Shown here one piece after another: positions 28,497 through 37,061 of a stretch of DNA of 64,000 nt. This stretch comes from Phyllobacterium sp. T1293. Its GTDB lineage: Bacteria; Pseudomonadota; Alphaproteobacteria; Rhizobiales; Rhizobiaceae. The notes below the pieces were generated by a model. That model searched no databases and was not told the DNA's origin. It saw only the letters and a list, made by a program, of their open reading frames with translations. The stretch covers positions 873,001-937,000 of the forward strand of contig NZ_CP088273.1 in assembly GCF_020731415.2 (NCBI RefSeq). Reading direction: 5' to 3'. The position numbers and the translations under genes were made by a program. Positions within the stretch are counted from its first letter, which is position 1; every line of letters starts with the position of its first letter.

Positions 28497-28958
28497 TCAC
28501 AGTCCGAGCCATGGACCGAACCGCCTGAAGGGCAGTCCGAGCGCGTAGCTGAAAACGATCACGGAAAATAACGTCAGTCCCCCCACCAGAATGAGTGCCA
28601 GACCCGGTTTCATCTTGACGCTGGCAAAAGCGGCCCAGAGGCCGGTTATGAACAGCGCGGGCACAAAGCCGAGCCCACGTACCGTTAAACCAAAAATAAC
28701 CGGTGCAGGCAGGATGAAAAGAATGCCGCGCCAGGCGATTGGGCCCATTGGCTCATGTTCGAGCTGTGTTCCCTGAATGATAACGATGACACCCAGCACG
28801 ATCAAAATGCAGGCAAGGACGAGCGGAAAATAGCCCGGACCCATGCGGAATGCCGTGCCAAGCTCAAGCCCGTAAGCCTGAATGGCGAAAACAAGGCCCG
28901 CTGCAATGAACAGAAGCCCGCAAATCAGATCGCGTGAACTGAAACTCAACGATTTCAT
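28497..28958 (-). CDS. tctB: Tripartite tricarboxylate transporter, small permease TctB
   Basis: 153 residues with four membrane helices, the usual size of TctB. The first helix region has LICGLLFIAAGLVFAIQAYG followed by G-T-A-F-R-M-G-P-G-Y-F-P, the TctB hallmark. A GGGGG-rich site precedes the ATG. It lies between tctC and tctA as in other tctCBA operons. Confidence 0.92.
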   Translation of the reverse strand: MKSLSFSSRDLICGLLFIAAGLVFAIQAYGLELGTAFRMGPGYFPLVLACILIVLGVIVIIQGTQLEHEPMGPIAWRGILFILPAPVIFGLTVRGLGFVPALFITGLWAAFASVKMKPGLALILVGGLTLFSVIVFSYALGLPFRRFGPWLGL

Positions 28959-29007
28959 AGAACCCCCACAGTGCCTTTTTTGGCTTTTTGTGACCGATAC
29001 CCGACTT

Positions 29008-29033
29008 CATCTCCCCCGGTTTGAGGGGAGATG
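29008..29033 (-). promoter_or_regulatory. Intercistronic hairpin between tctC and tctB
   Basis: A 9-bp perfect stem CATCTCCCC/GGGGAGATG with an 8-base loop, on the transcript of tctCBA. No U-run follows. Such structures commonly protect the 3' end of an abundant binding-protein message from degradation or reduce read-through, giving more TctC than TctBA. Confidence 0.5.
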
Positions 29034-29063
29034 ATTTGGTAAAAAAACGGCAAGGCCGCTTGT

Positions 29064-30041
29064 TTAATCGGCGTACTGTCCGGCTGCTTCGATCACAGGC
29101 TTCCAGCGTGTGACTTCGCTTTCTAGCTTGCTCTTGAGACCGGCAGGTGTTGCTTCCGCATCGCTGACGGGCACAGTACCAAGCTCGGCAAAGCGGGCGA
29201 TAATGTTCGGGTCCTTCAGCGCCTTTTGAAGCGATGCCGACAGCTTCTCCGTGACATCTTTCGGTGTACCCTTCGGCGCGTAAATGCCATGCCAGATACC
29301 GACTTCAAGGCCGGGCAGGCCTGCCTCGGCCACGGTTGGGACATCAGGCAGAGCGGCAAGGCGCTTGGCCGATGTCACGGCATAGGCTTTGATGGTGCCG
29401 CCCTTGATCTGCTTGGTCGTGTTTGTTGTCTGGTCGCACATCAGGTCGACCTGTCCGCCCAGAAGGTCCGTCATGGCAGGACCCGTGCCCTTATAGGGAA
29501 CTGTTACCAGCGGCGTCTTGATTTCGCTCATGAACAGCATGCCGCACAGATGCGATGCCGCGCCAATACCGGCATTGGCGAGACTGACCTTGTCAGCATT
29601 GGCTTTCACGTAATCAACCAGACCTTTGAGATCTTTTGCCTCAAAATCCTTCTTGGCGACAACGGTCATGGGAACATCCGTAACAAGCCCGACATATTCA
29701 AAGGCATTGAGGGTGTCGTAGGGCAGTTTGCGATAGAGCGTCGCGCTGGTAGCCATGCCGATGTGATGCAACAGCAGCGTGTAACCGTCAGCATCCGCCT
29801 TGGCCACTTGCGATGCACCAAGCGTGCCACCGGCACCGCCGACATTTTCAACGATGATCTGCTGACCGAGGTCTTTTGACATGGATTCGGCCACAAGACG
29901 CGTCACCGTGTCAGTTGGTCCGCCAGCCGAGAACGGTACAACCATCGTGATATTTCGCTCCGGATAACCAGCCGCATAAGCGCCGGTCGAAAGCAGGGCG
30001 ATGGCAGCCGTGGCCGCAAATGAGATTGAGAGTCCGCGCAT
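29064..30041 (-). CDS. tctC: Bug-family tricarboxylate-binding protein TctC
   Basis: 325 residues with a Sec signal (MRGLSISFAATAAIALLSTG, cleavage near AYAAG). The mature protein begins YPERNITMVVPFSAGGPTD, the Bug/TctC signature, and contains IIVENVGGAGG, GGTIKAYAVTSAKRLAALPD and DVPTVAEAGLPG. It captures a carboxylate (citrate, tartrate or aromatic acid) in the periplasm for TctAB; ligand cannot be told from sequence. GGGGAGG precedes the start. The first gene of tctCBA. Confidence 0.93.
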   Translation of the reverse strand: MRGLSISFAATAAIALLSTGAYAAGYPERNITMVVPFSAGGPTDTVTRLVAESMSKDLGQQIIVENVGGAGGTLGASQVAKADADGYTLLLHHIGMATSATLYRKLPYDTLNAFEYVGLVTDVPMTVVAKKDFEAKDLKGLVDYVKANADKVSLANAGIGAASHLCGMLFMSEIKTPLVTVPYKGTGPAMTDLLGGQVDLMCDQTTNTTKQIKGGTIKAYAVTSAKRLAALPDVPTVAEAGLPGLEVGIWHGIYAPKGTPKDVTEKLSASLQKALKDPNIIARFAELGTVPVSDAEATPAGLKSKLESEVTRWKPVIEAAGQYAD

Positions 30042-30286
30042 TAAATTCCTCCCCGAGCAATGCGTTTATATCAGTACAATGGGTTTTGCCGTGATGGCTG
30101 CCATATCCATTGTTCCTCCGAGGATATTGGCAGTCTCGTTGCGGCGCCTTGCACTTGATCCTATCGGACTTAACCAGAGCGCCCATGTCAAGTAATTCAT
30201 TGGTATTGCGATTTTTTTTGATGAATGCGCCGCGAAAGCGTCTTTATTGGTATATGCATTGTCAAAGCAGTGAATGAGGTGATGAG
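30042..30286. promoter_or_regulatory. Divergent promoter region tctC / ade
   Basis: 245 bases between the divergent tctC and ade genes. The octamer ATTGGTAT occurs twice (near 30198 and 30246), each followed by a short AT- or GC-containing step, a possible operator pair. No matching regulator gene is adjacent. Confidence 0.3.
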
Positions 30287-32101
30287 ATGAGCAGACAAGC
30301 CCCAACCGGTAACAAACCGCAAGCATGGACAGAATCAGCCCCCTTGCTGGTGGATGTCGCCATGGGCCGCAGTCATGCCGATCTTGTCGTGCGCAATGGC
30401 CGTCTTGTCAGTGTTTATTCGGGTGAAATCATCGCAGGTATCGATATTGCCGTTGTTGCCGGACGATTTGCCTTTGTCGGCCATGGTGCGGAACATTGCA
30501 TCGGGCCGAAGACCAAGGTTATCGATGCGGGCGGGCGTTACCTCGTGCCGGGTCTTTGCGATGCCCATATGCATGTCGAAAGCGGCATGGTGACCGTCAC
30601 CGAATTTACGCGCGCCGTCATTCCACATGGCACGACTTCGATGTTCATTGATCCGCATGAAATCGCCAATGTGCTCGGTTTGGAAGGCGTCCGTCTGATG
30701 CATGATGAAGCGCTCGCCATGCCCATTAATGTGCATGTGCAGATGCCAAGTTGTGTGCCTTCAGCTCCCGGTCTTGAGAATGCGGGTGCTGCCATCAGCC
30801 CTGATGATGTCGCTGAGGCAATGACCTGGCCTAATATTGTCGGGCTGGGCGAGGTGATGAATTTCCCCGGTGTCGCCAATAATGATCCAACCATGCGTGG
30901 TGGTATCGATGCGACGGTTAAGGCGGGCAAGACCGTCGGCGGACATTTTGCTTCACCGGAACTCGGACGCGCTTTCCATGGCTATGTGGCAGGTGGTCCG
31001 GAGGATGACCATGAAGGCACGCGCATGGAGGATGCGATTGCCCGGGTGCGTCAGGGCATGCGCGCCATGCTGCGTCTGGGCTCGGCGTGGTATGATGTGG
31101 CCAGTCAGATCAAGGCGGTGACGGAGCAGGGCATTGATCCGCGCAATTTTATCCTGTGTACCGATGACAGCCACTCCGGCACGCTTGTTAATGATGGCCA
31201 TATGGACCGGGTGGTCCGCCATGCAATTGCGCAAGGCCTGAAGCCTGTCACAGCGATCCAGATGGCAACGCTCAACACCGCTCAGCATTTTCGCATGGAG
31301 CGGGAGATCGGCTCGATCACGCCCGGTCGTCTCGCCGATTTTCTGATTGTGTCGGACCTTGCCAATCTCACCATCGACCGGGTCTATGGTCGCGGCGTGC
31401 TTCTGGCGGAAAAGGGCAAGCTTGCAGCGGAGATTCCCGTTTATAACTATCCGGCTTTTGCCAAGAACACGATCAAACTTGGCAAGAAGCTCAATGCCAA
31501 GGATTTCGATATCAAGGCGCCGAGACCCACCAAGCACGTTACGGCACGGGTGATCGGCGTTATCGAAAATCAGGCACCGACCAAGGCGCTTGAGGCAGAG
31601 CTACCGGTTTCCGATGGCATCGTGCAGATGGATCGGCGCAACGATGTCTGCCAGATCGCGCTGGTGGAGCGGCATCGCGGCACTGGTGCCGTGGTCAATG
31701 GGTTTGTCTCAGGCTTTGGTTACACGCTTGACTGTGCCATGGCGTCGACCGTCGCCCATGATAGCCACCATATGATCGTTGTCGGCACCAACAAGGATGA
31801 CATGGCCAAAGCCGCCAATCGTCTGGGTGAAGTCGGCGGCGGTGTGGTGCTGTTCTCAAAAGGGCGGGAACTGGCGCTGGTGGAAATGCCGATTGCTGGT
31901 CTCATGTCCGATCAGCGGGCGGAAGTTGTTGCCGCCAAGGCCGATAAGCTTGTCAATGCCATGCGCGCCATGGGATGCAGTCTCAACAACGCTTATATGC
32001 AGCATTCGCTGCTGGCACTTGTGGTCATTCCTGAATTGCGTATTTCCGATGTCGGCATTATCGATGTCAGAACATTCGAGAAGGTTGACCTGTTCCTATG
32101 A
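30287..32101 (+). CDS. ade: Adenine deaminase
   Basis: 604 residues. A metal-dependent amidohydrolase that converts adenine to hypoxanthine for purine salvage. Metal-binding and catalytic motifs: D-A-H-M-H-V-E-S (about 92-99), I-P-H-G-T-T, F-I-D-P-H-E-I-A-N-V, G-L-G-E-V-M, and T-D-D-S-H-S-G. The C-terminal domain has VVGTNKDDMAKAANRLGEVG, typical of Ade. GAGG precedes the ATG. Its last codon overlaps the ilvA start by four bases, so the two are translationally coupled. Confidence 0.94.
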   Translation: MSRQAPTGNKPQAWTESAPLLVDVAMGRSHADLVVRNGRLVSVYSGEIIAGIDIAVVAGRFAFVGHGAEHCIGPKTKVIDAGGRYLVPGLCDAHMHVESGMVTVTEFTRAVIPHGTTSMFIDPHEIANVLGLEGVRLMHDEALAMPINVHVQMPSCVPSAPGLENAGAAISPDDVAEAMTWPNIVGLGEVMNFPGVANNDPTMRGGIDATVKAGKTVGGHFASPELGRAFHGYVAGGPEDDHEGTRMEDAIARVRQGMRAMLRLGSAWYDVASQIKAVTEQGIDPRNFILCTDDSHSGTLVNDGHMDRVVRHAIAQGLKPVTAIQMATLNTAQHFRMEREIGSITPGRLADFLIVSDLANLTIDRVYGRGVLLAEKGKLAAEIPVYNYPAFAKNTIKLGKKLNAKDFDIKAPRPTKHVTARVIGVIENQAPTKALEAELPVSDGIVQMDRRNDVCQIALVERHRGTGAVVNGFVSGFGYTLDCAMASTVAHDSHHMIVVGTNKDDMAKAANRLGEVGGGVVLFSKGRELALVEMPIAGLMSDQRAEVVAAKADKLVNAMRAMGCSLNNAYMQHSLLALVVIPELRISDVGIIDVRTFEKVDLFL

Positions 32102-33357
32102 CTGCATTCATCAAGGCTGTGGACCGCGCGACAGAGAAAATGCGCGCGCTGTTCCCGGAAACACCGCTGCAACTCAATCATTATCTCTCGCAGAAGTACG
32201 GCGCGCAGATTTGGCTGAAACGCGAGGACCTATCGCCGGTTCGTTCCTACAAGATCCGTGGCGCGTTTAATTTCATTGCCCATTATCTGAACGAGCATAA
32301 ATCTGAGGATTCAACCTTCGTTTGTGCTTCCGCAGGCAATCATGCACAGGGTTTTGCCTTTATTTGCCGCCATTTTGGCAAACATGGCGTGGTTTTCATG
32401 CCTGTCACAACCCCGCAGCAAAAGATCGACAAGACGCGGACTTTTGGCGGCGAGTTCATCGAAATCCGTCTTGTCGGCGATATTTTCGACCAATGTTATG
32501 CCGCCGCACAAGATTTCGCTGCGGAAAAGGGCGCGGTCATGGTGCCGCCCTTTGACCATGCGGATATCATCACCGGGCAGGCGACCGTCGCCCATGAGAT
32601 TGCGGCGCAGCTTCCTGACAAGCGCAAACCGGACCTGATCATCCTGCCCGTAGGCGGCGGCGGGCTTTCGGCGGGTGTTACCCGTTATCTTGGCGATCTT
32701 GGCTGGGAGACGCGCTTCCGTTTCGTTGAACCTGCGGGAGCACCGAGCCTCAAACGCAGCCTTGAAGCCGGGAAACGGGTCAAGCTTGATACGGTCGATA
32801 ATTTTGTCGATGGCGCTGCTGTTGCCGAAATCGGCCGGGAAAACTTCAAGCTTCTCAAAGAGTTCACGGCTGATTCTGTGATGTTGATTCCGGAAAACCG
32901 ACTGAGTTCAACCATCATCGAGATGCTGAACATTGAAGGTATCGTGGTGGAGCCTGCCGGTGCTCTTGCCATTGATGCGCTCAAGGATTTCAAGAAGAGC
33001 GAGCTGAAGGGCAAGCACATTATTCTCGTCATTTCAGGCAGCAATTTCGATTTCGAACGCCTGCCGGAACTGAAAGAACGCTCACTGCGCTATGAGGGGC
33101 TGAAGAAGTATTTCATTTTCCGCTTCCCGCAACGTCCGGGTGCATTGCGCTCGTTTCTGGATCTTCTCGGACCCGAGGATGATGTGGCGCGGTTTGAATA
33201 TCTCAAGAAATCGGCACGCAATTTCGGCTCGGTTCTGATCGGCATCGAAACCAAGCAAAAGGCGAACTTTGATGCCCTGTTCCAGCGCTTTGATGAAGCG
33301 GGCTGGGCCTATCAGGATATCACCGACAACGAAACAATCGCTGGGCTGATTATCTAA
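32098..33357 (+). CDS. ilvA: Threonine ammonia-lyase
   Basis: 419 residues of the fold-type II PLP family. It deaminates threonine to 2-oxobutyrate, the first step to isoleucine. PLP lysine is K52 in RSYKIRGAFN; SAGNHAQGFA binds substrate and GGGGLSAG the PLP phosphate. A C-terminal ACT-like regulatory segment (about 335-419, with FRFPQRPGALRSFLD) is of the length of a single ACT-like domain, as in the shorter biosynthetic IlvA type. Coupled to ade by an ATGA overlap; a purine/amino acid pairing that is unusual but consistent with one salvage transcript. Confidence 0.93.
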   Translation: MTAFIKAVDRATEKMRALFPETPLQLNHYLSQKYGAQIWLKREDLSPVRSYKIRGAFNFIAHYLNEHKSEDSTFVCASAGNHAQGFAFICRHFGKHGVVFMPVTTPQQKIDKTRTFGGEFIEIRLVGDIFDQCYAAAQDFAAEKGAVMVPPFDHADIITGQATVAHEIAAQLPDKRKPDLIILPVGGGGLSAGVTRYLGDLGWETRFRFVEPAGAPSLKRSLEAGKRVKLDTVDNFVDGAAVAEIGRENFKLLKEFTADSVMLIPENRLSSTIIEMLNIEGIVVEPAGALAIDALKDFKKSELKGKHIILVISGSNFDFERLPELKERSLRYEGLKKYFIFRFPQRPGALRSFLDLLGPEDDVARFEYLKKSARNFGSVLIGIETKQKANFDALFQRFDEAGWAYQDITDNETIAGLII

Positions 33358-33458
33358 TTTCTTGCGATTGCAGTTGGTTGAATCGCCTGTAAGATTGCTA
33401 CAGGGGTAATGGATTGACGGATGCGAGGGGAAAATCCCGGCGTCAGGTCTGAGGTGGC

Positions 33459-34007
33459 ATGGGGCGTAGAACGACCTATATCATTCTGTTTCGCGGCGTC
33501 GGCGGTGCAACATCGCTGCCGGTGCAGCCGTTGAAGACTGCCTTGCTGGAGGACGGCTTCGAAAAGGTCGCCACTTATATCAATACCGGCAATGTCGTTC
33601 TTGTATCTGACCGAACACCAAGACAAATCGTTCAAAGAATTGCTGATATCACCTTGGAAAAGTTTGCTTTTTCCAAATCCATCATGATTGTCAGCCGTAC
33701 CAATTGGAAGAAGCTGATTGCCGGTAATCCATTTCCCGGCGCAGAAGGCAATAAACTTCACGCCTATGTTCTGGAAAAAGAGCCTGACAGCGCGGCAATA
33801 GAAGCACTTGAGAGGAAGAATGCAGGGCCGGAGAAATTCGTGGTCGACGGCATTGTGCTTTATTACTATCCGCCGCAGGGCGCATCGGAATCCAAACTCT
33901 TCAGCAAGATCGAGACAACGCTCAAAGTCGCAGCAACGGCACGCAATTGGAACACCGTGTTGAAACTGGCGCAATTGGCGGAGCAAATCGACAAGGGGGC
34001 ACCATGA
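33459..34007 (+). CDS. DUF1697 protein, divergent copy
   Basis: 182 residues of the DUF1697 family (function unknown). The family core L-L-R-G-[IV]-N-V-G-G is degenerate here (LFRGVGGATSLPVQPLK), while A-T-Y-I-N-T-G-N-V-V-L and the late A-T-A-R-N-W-N-T-V are kept. It overlaps the next gene, a second DUF1697, by four bases. Confidence 0.8.
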   Translation: MGRRTTYIILFRGVGGATSLPVQPLKTALLEDGFEKVATYINTGNVVLVSDRTPRQIVQRIADITLEKFAFSKSIMIVSRTNWKKLIAGNPFPGAEGNKLHAYVLEKEPDSAAIEALERKNAGPEKFVVDGIVLYYYPPQGASESKLFSKIETTLKVAATARNWNTVLKLAQLAEQIDKGAP

Positions 34008-34540
34008 CCAAATATATTGTTCTGTTCAGAGGCATCAATGTGGGCGGCAACAAGATCGTCAAGATGGAGACGTTGCGGACAATTCTGGCTGTCGCTGGAT
34101 TTGGCGATGTCAGAACTTATGTTCAAAGTGGCAACGTGATTTTGACATCGGACCAGACTGCGCGTCGGGTTGCCGAAACCATCACTGAGATTTTTCCACG
34201 AACCTTTGGATTTTCGTCGCGCGTGACCATCCGCAGCGAGGATGAGTGGAACTGCATGATCAACAAGAACGCCTATCCGCAGGCGCTGGATAATCCGAAA
34301 AACCTGCATGCGGTGATCTTGGACGATGACCCGACCGATGCGGCTTTGGTGGAGCTTGCAAGCAAGGCTGGTGATACGGAAGAGTTCACGGTTCGCAACC
34401 GCGTGCTGTATCTCTACACGCCTGACGGATTCGGCACCTCGAAAATGGCCGAAGCACTCGACAAAGTGTTGAAAGTGCCGTTGACGGCGCGCAACTGGCG
34501 CACTGTGCTAACGCTCCAGAACATGCTCGCGGCTGTTTAA
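34004..34540 (+). CDS. DUF1697 protein, canonical copy
   Basis: 178 residues. It has the intact family sequence: LFRGINVGGNKIVKMETLR, VRTYVQSGNVIL, and LTARNWRTVLTL near the C-terminus. It starts inside the stop codon of the preceding paralogue (ATGA), indicating co-translation. GGGGGC precedes the ATG. Its last 33 bases overlap the 3' end of the convergent MocR gene. Confidence 0.85.
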   Translation: MTKYIVLFRGINVGGNKIVKMETLRTILAVAGFGDVRTYVQSGNVILTSDQTARRVAETITEIFPRTFGFSSRVTIRSEDEWNCMINKNAYPQALDNPKNLHAVILDDDPTDAALVELASKAGDTEEFTVRNRVLYLYTPDGFGTSKMAEALDKVLKVPLTARNWRTVLTLQNMLAAV

Positions 34541-35920
34541 AGCGGATTCCAGCACCGTGAAAATACGCGGATCGGCACACTGGGCCACATTGAAACGCAT
34601 GTAGCTATGCGCTGATTGGGTGAGGCTGAACACATTGCCGGGAGCGAAGACTATTCTCTCTTTAAGTCCCGCTTGGGCTACGCTTGCTGCATCGACGCCA
34701 TCGGGCAGCTTGCACCATAGAAACATGCCGCCGCGTGGCTCGATCCATGGCAGCAGGCCGAGCGCCTTCAGTTTAGTGCCGGTTTCAGCCATGTTCTGAG
34801 CGAGACGTGCCCGCAACTGGTCCATATGCTTGCGATAGGTGCCGTCTTTCAGCATGAGCAGAACCAGTTCAGATGATAGCCGCCCGCCGCCAAAAGAGGT
34901 GGCTATGCGCAGGTCAACGAGACCATTAATCCACTCCCGCCGCGTGGCAATAAAACCGCATCGTACCGAAGCGGACAGTGATTTAGAAAAGCTGCCCATA
35001 TGAATGACGCGTTCCAGCCCATCAAAAGCTGCAAGGCGTGGAGCAGGTTCATGCTCGAAATCGGCGAAAATATCATCCTCGATGATGGTGAGGTCATGTT
35101 GTTCTGCCAGTTTGAGCAGGCGATGGGCGATAACCGGCGAAAGTACAGCGCCTGTTGGATTGTGGAGGGCCGAGTTGGTGATGTAGAGGCGAGGGCGATG
35201 TTCCACCAAAGCCTCGGCAAAGCGGTCCAGATCCGGTCCATTGGGCGTATAGGGTACACCGATGACCTTGACCCGGTGCGCGCGCAACAGCGCATGGAAA
35301 TTGAAGTAACAGGGGTCGTCGACAATGACTGTGTCATCGGGCTCGACCAGAAAGCGACAAAGCAGATCAATGGCCTGAGTGCCGGATTCTGTGATGATGA
35401 TCTGATCGGGTGCCGCTTCGATACCGTGTTCAGCCATACGCCGGGATAGCAATTGGCGCAGTGGCTTCAATCCCAGCGGCGTTGAATAATCGGTGAGGAG
35501 TGCATCTTCGGCACGGGCGAGTGTCCGCAGCGCACGGCGTACACCAGCCTCCGGCATCCAGGACGGTGGCAGCCAGCCGCATCCGGGTTTGGGCATATCC
35601 TCATCCGCGTCAAGCGACAGGTGCGAAACCCAGAGCGGGTCAATGGCATGATCAAGCCGTGGTCCGATTTCCGACAGCGATAATGGCGGCATATGGCCGG
35701 CAACGTAAAAGCCGGAGCCACGGCGCGACTGGATAGTGCCATCAGCCGCAAGCCGGTCATAGGCTTCGACAATGGTCGATTTCGATACCTGCATGGTCAG
35801 GGCAAAGCTGCGGATTGATGGCAGACGCGCGCCGGGGCCCAGTGTGCGTCCGGCAATCCGCTGCCGAATAGCCTGCATCACCTGTTCGACAAGGGTACCA
35901 TCCTGTGGAGAAATATCCAT
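34508..35920 (-). CDS. MocR-type GntR/aminotransferase transcriptional regulator
   Basis: 470 residues. An N-terminal winged helix (about 1-75; LPSIRSFALTMQVSKSTIVE AY region) is fused to a fold-type I aminotransferase domain with the PLP lysine K313 in MGSFSKSLSASVR and Asp at 282-283. MocR proteins bind PLP and regulate an adjacent gene in response to an amine or amino acid. The adjacent EamA exporter is divergent, a classical MocR arrangement, so it is the likely target. The 3' end overlaps the DUF1697 gene by 33 bases. Confidence 0.92.
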   Translation of the reverse strand: MDISPQDGTLVEQVMQAIRQRIAGRTLGPGARLPSIRSFALTMQVSKSTIVEAYDRLAADGTIQSRRGSGFYVAGHMPPLSLSEIGPRLDHAIDPLWVSHLSLDADEDMPKPGCGWLPPSWMPEAGVRRALRTLARAEDALLTDYSTPLGLKPLRQLLSRRMAEHGIEAAPDQIIITESGTQAIDLLCRFLVEPDDTVIVDDPCYFNFHALLRAHRVKVIGVPYTPNGPDLDRFAEALVEHRPRLYITNSALHNPTGAVLSPVIAHRLLKLAEQHDLTIIEDDIFADFEHEPAPRLAAFDGLERVIHMGSFSKSLSASVRCGFIATRREWINGLVDLRIATSFGGGRLSSELVLLMLKDGTYRKHMDQLRARLAQNMAETGTKLKALGLLPWIEPRGGMFLWCKLPDGVDAASVAQAGLKERIVFAPGNVFSLTQSAHSYMRFNVAQCADPRIFTVLESALNSREHVLER

Positions 35921-36074
35921 CTGTACTGCTCATTATCCCATTACAGTTTGGGTATATTGTACTGTACCGTCTCTGGAAAATCCATGACTATCCGTCGATA
36001 TCTCCCGAGCAGTTCCTGCCCGACGGAACGATTCTGTCTGGGCGAAAATGCTGCATGGAAAATGAGGTGCGATA
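35921..36074. promoter_or_regulatory. Divergent promoter between MocR regulator and EamA exporter
   Basis: 154 bases. TGTACTG occurs twice as direct repeats (35922-35928 and 35959-35965), 37 bases apart, with an overlapping GTACTGTAC inverted element at the second. MocR regulators often bind direct repeats of this kind. Confidence 0.4.
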
Positions 36075-36938
36075 ATGGACAAGATGACGAGTGGCTGGAT
36101 CAACGGATTTGTAGGGATGCTGATTTTCAGTGGTTCTCTTCCGGCCACACGGGTGGCCGTGGCTGATTTTGATCCGGTTTTCCTGACCGTCGCCCGTGCC
36201 ACCATTGCTGCGCTGCTCGGGCTGGCTATGTTGCTGGCGTTTCGTGAGAAGCGCCCGGCAAAGGCGGACCTCATGTCATTGTTTGTGGTGGCGCTCGGCG
36301 TTGTCGTCGGCTTTCCGCTGTTGACGGCGCTGGCACTTCGCCACGTCACATCTGCCCATTCCATTGTGTTCATCGGCCTGTTGCCATTGGCGACGGCTAT
36401 TTTTGGTGTGCTGCGGGGCGGCGAGCGTCCGCGTCCGGTTTTCTGGATATTCTCCTGCCTTGGCAGCCTGTTCGTCGTAAGCTTTGCGCTGTTTCAGGGC
36501 GTTACGGCCTCGTTGACCGGTGATCTTTTGATGTTTGCGGCGGTCATTGTCTGCGGTCTTGGCTATGCGGAAGGCGCTCAACTTTCCCGTAGACTCGGTG
36601 GCTGGCAGGTTATCTCATGGGCGCTGGTTCTGTCTTTGCCGCTAATGCTGCTGTTGACGCTTTACACCATGCCGCATGACTGGGGCTCGATCGGGCAGGG
36701 TGCATGGCTGGGACTGGCTTATGTCTCGCTATTTTCCATGCTGATTGGTTTCATCTTCTGGTATCGCGGTCTTGCACAGGGCGGCATCGCAGCGGTAGGG
36801 CAGTTGCAGTTGCTGCAGCCGTTCTTCGGGCTGGTTCTTGCGGCAACAGTGCTGCACGAGACCGTTGGCTGGTCGATGATCCTTGTGACGATGGCTGTCA
36901 TCCTGTGTGTGGCGGGCGCAAAGCGATTTGCCAGATAG
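36075..36938 (+). CDS. EamA/DMT-family exporter
   Basis: 287 residues with ten predicted membrane helices in two EamA repeats. The first repeat starts FVGMLIFSGSLPATRVAVAD; the second ends near QLQLLQPFFGLVLAATVLHE (the conserved P-[FL] motif). DMT members export amino acids, amines or other metabolites. Divergent from the MocR gene and probably under its control. GAGG precedes the ATG. Confidence 0.88.
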   Translation: MDKMTSGWINGFVGMLIFSGSLPATRVAVADFDPVFLTVARATIAALLGLAMLLAFREKRPAKADLMSLFVVALGVVVGFPLLTALALRHVTSAHSIVFIGLLPLATAIFGVLRGGERPRPVFWIFSCLGSLFVVSFALFQGVTASLTGDLLMFAAVIVCGLGYAEGAQLSRRLGGWQVISWALVLSLPLMLLLTLYTMPHDWGSIGQGAWLGLAYVSLFSMLIGFIFWYRGLAQGGIAAVGQLQLLQPFFGLVLAATVLHETVGWSMILVTMAVILCVAGAKRFAR

Positions 36939-36951
36939 GCGGGTTCTGAAT

Positions 36952-36970
36952 GCAATCTTGGATTGCTTTT
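36952..36970 (+). terminator. Weak terminator after the exporter gene
   Basis: A 6-bp stem GCAATC/GATTGC with a TTG loop followed by TTTT, 13 bases after the stop codon. Confidence 0.4.
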
Positions 36971-37061
36971 CCAAATTATTCTCAATCTTGAGTAATTCAT
37001 TCTTTGCCAGTGGGTGCAGCAAAAGGTATGCGCATGTAATGCGCAGCTTCAGGAATGCATC

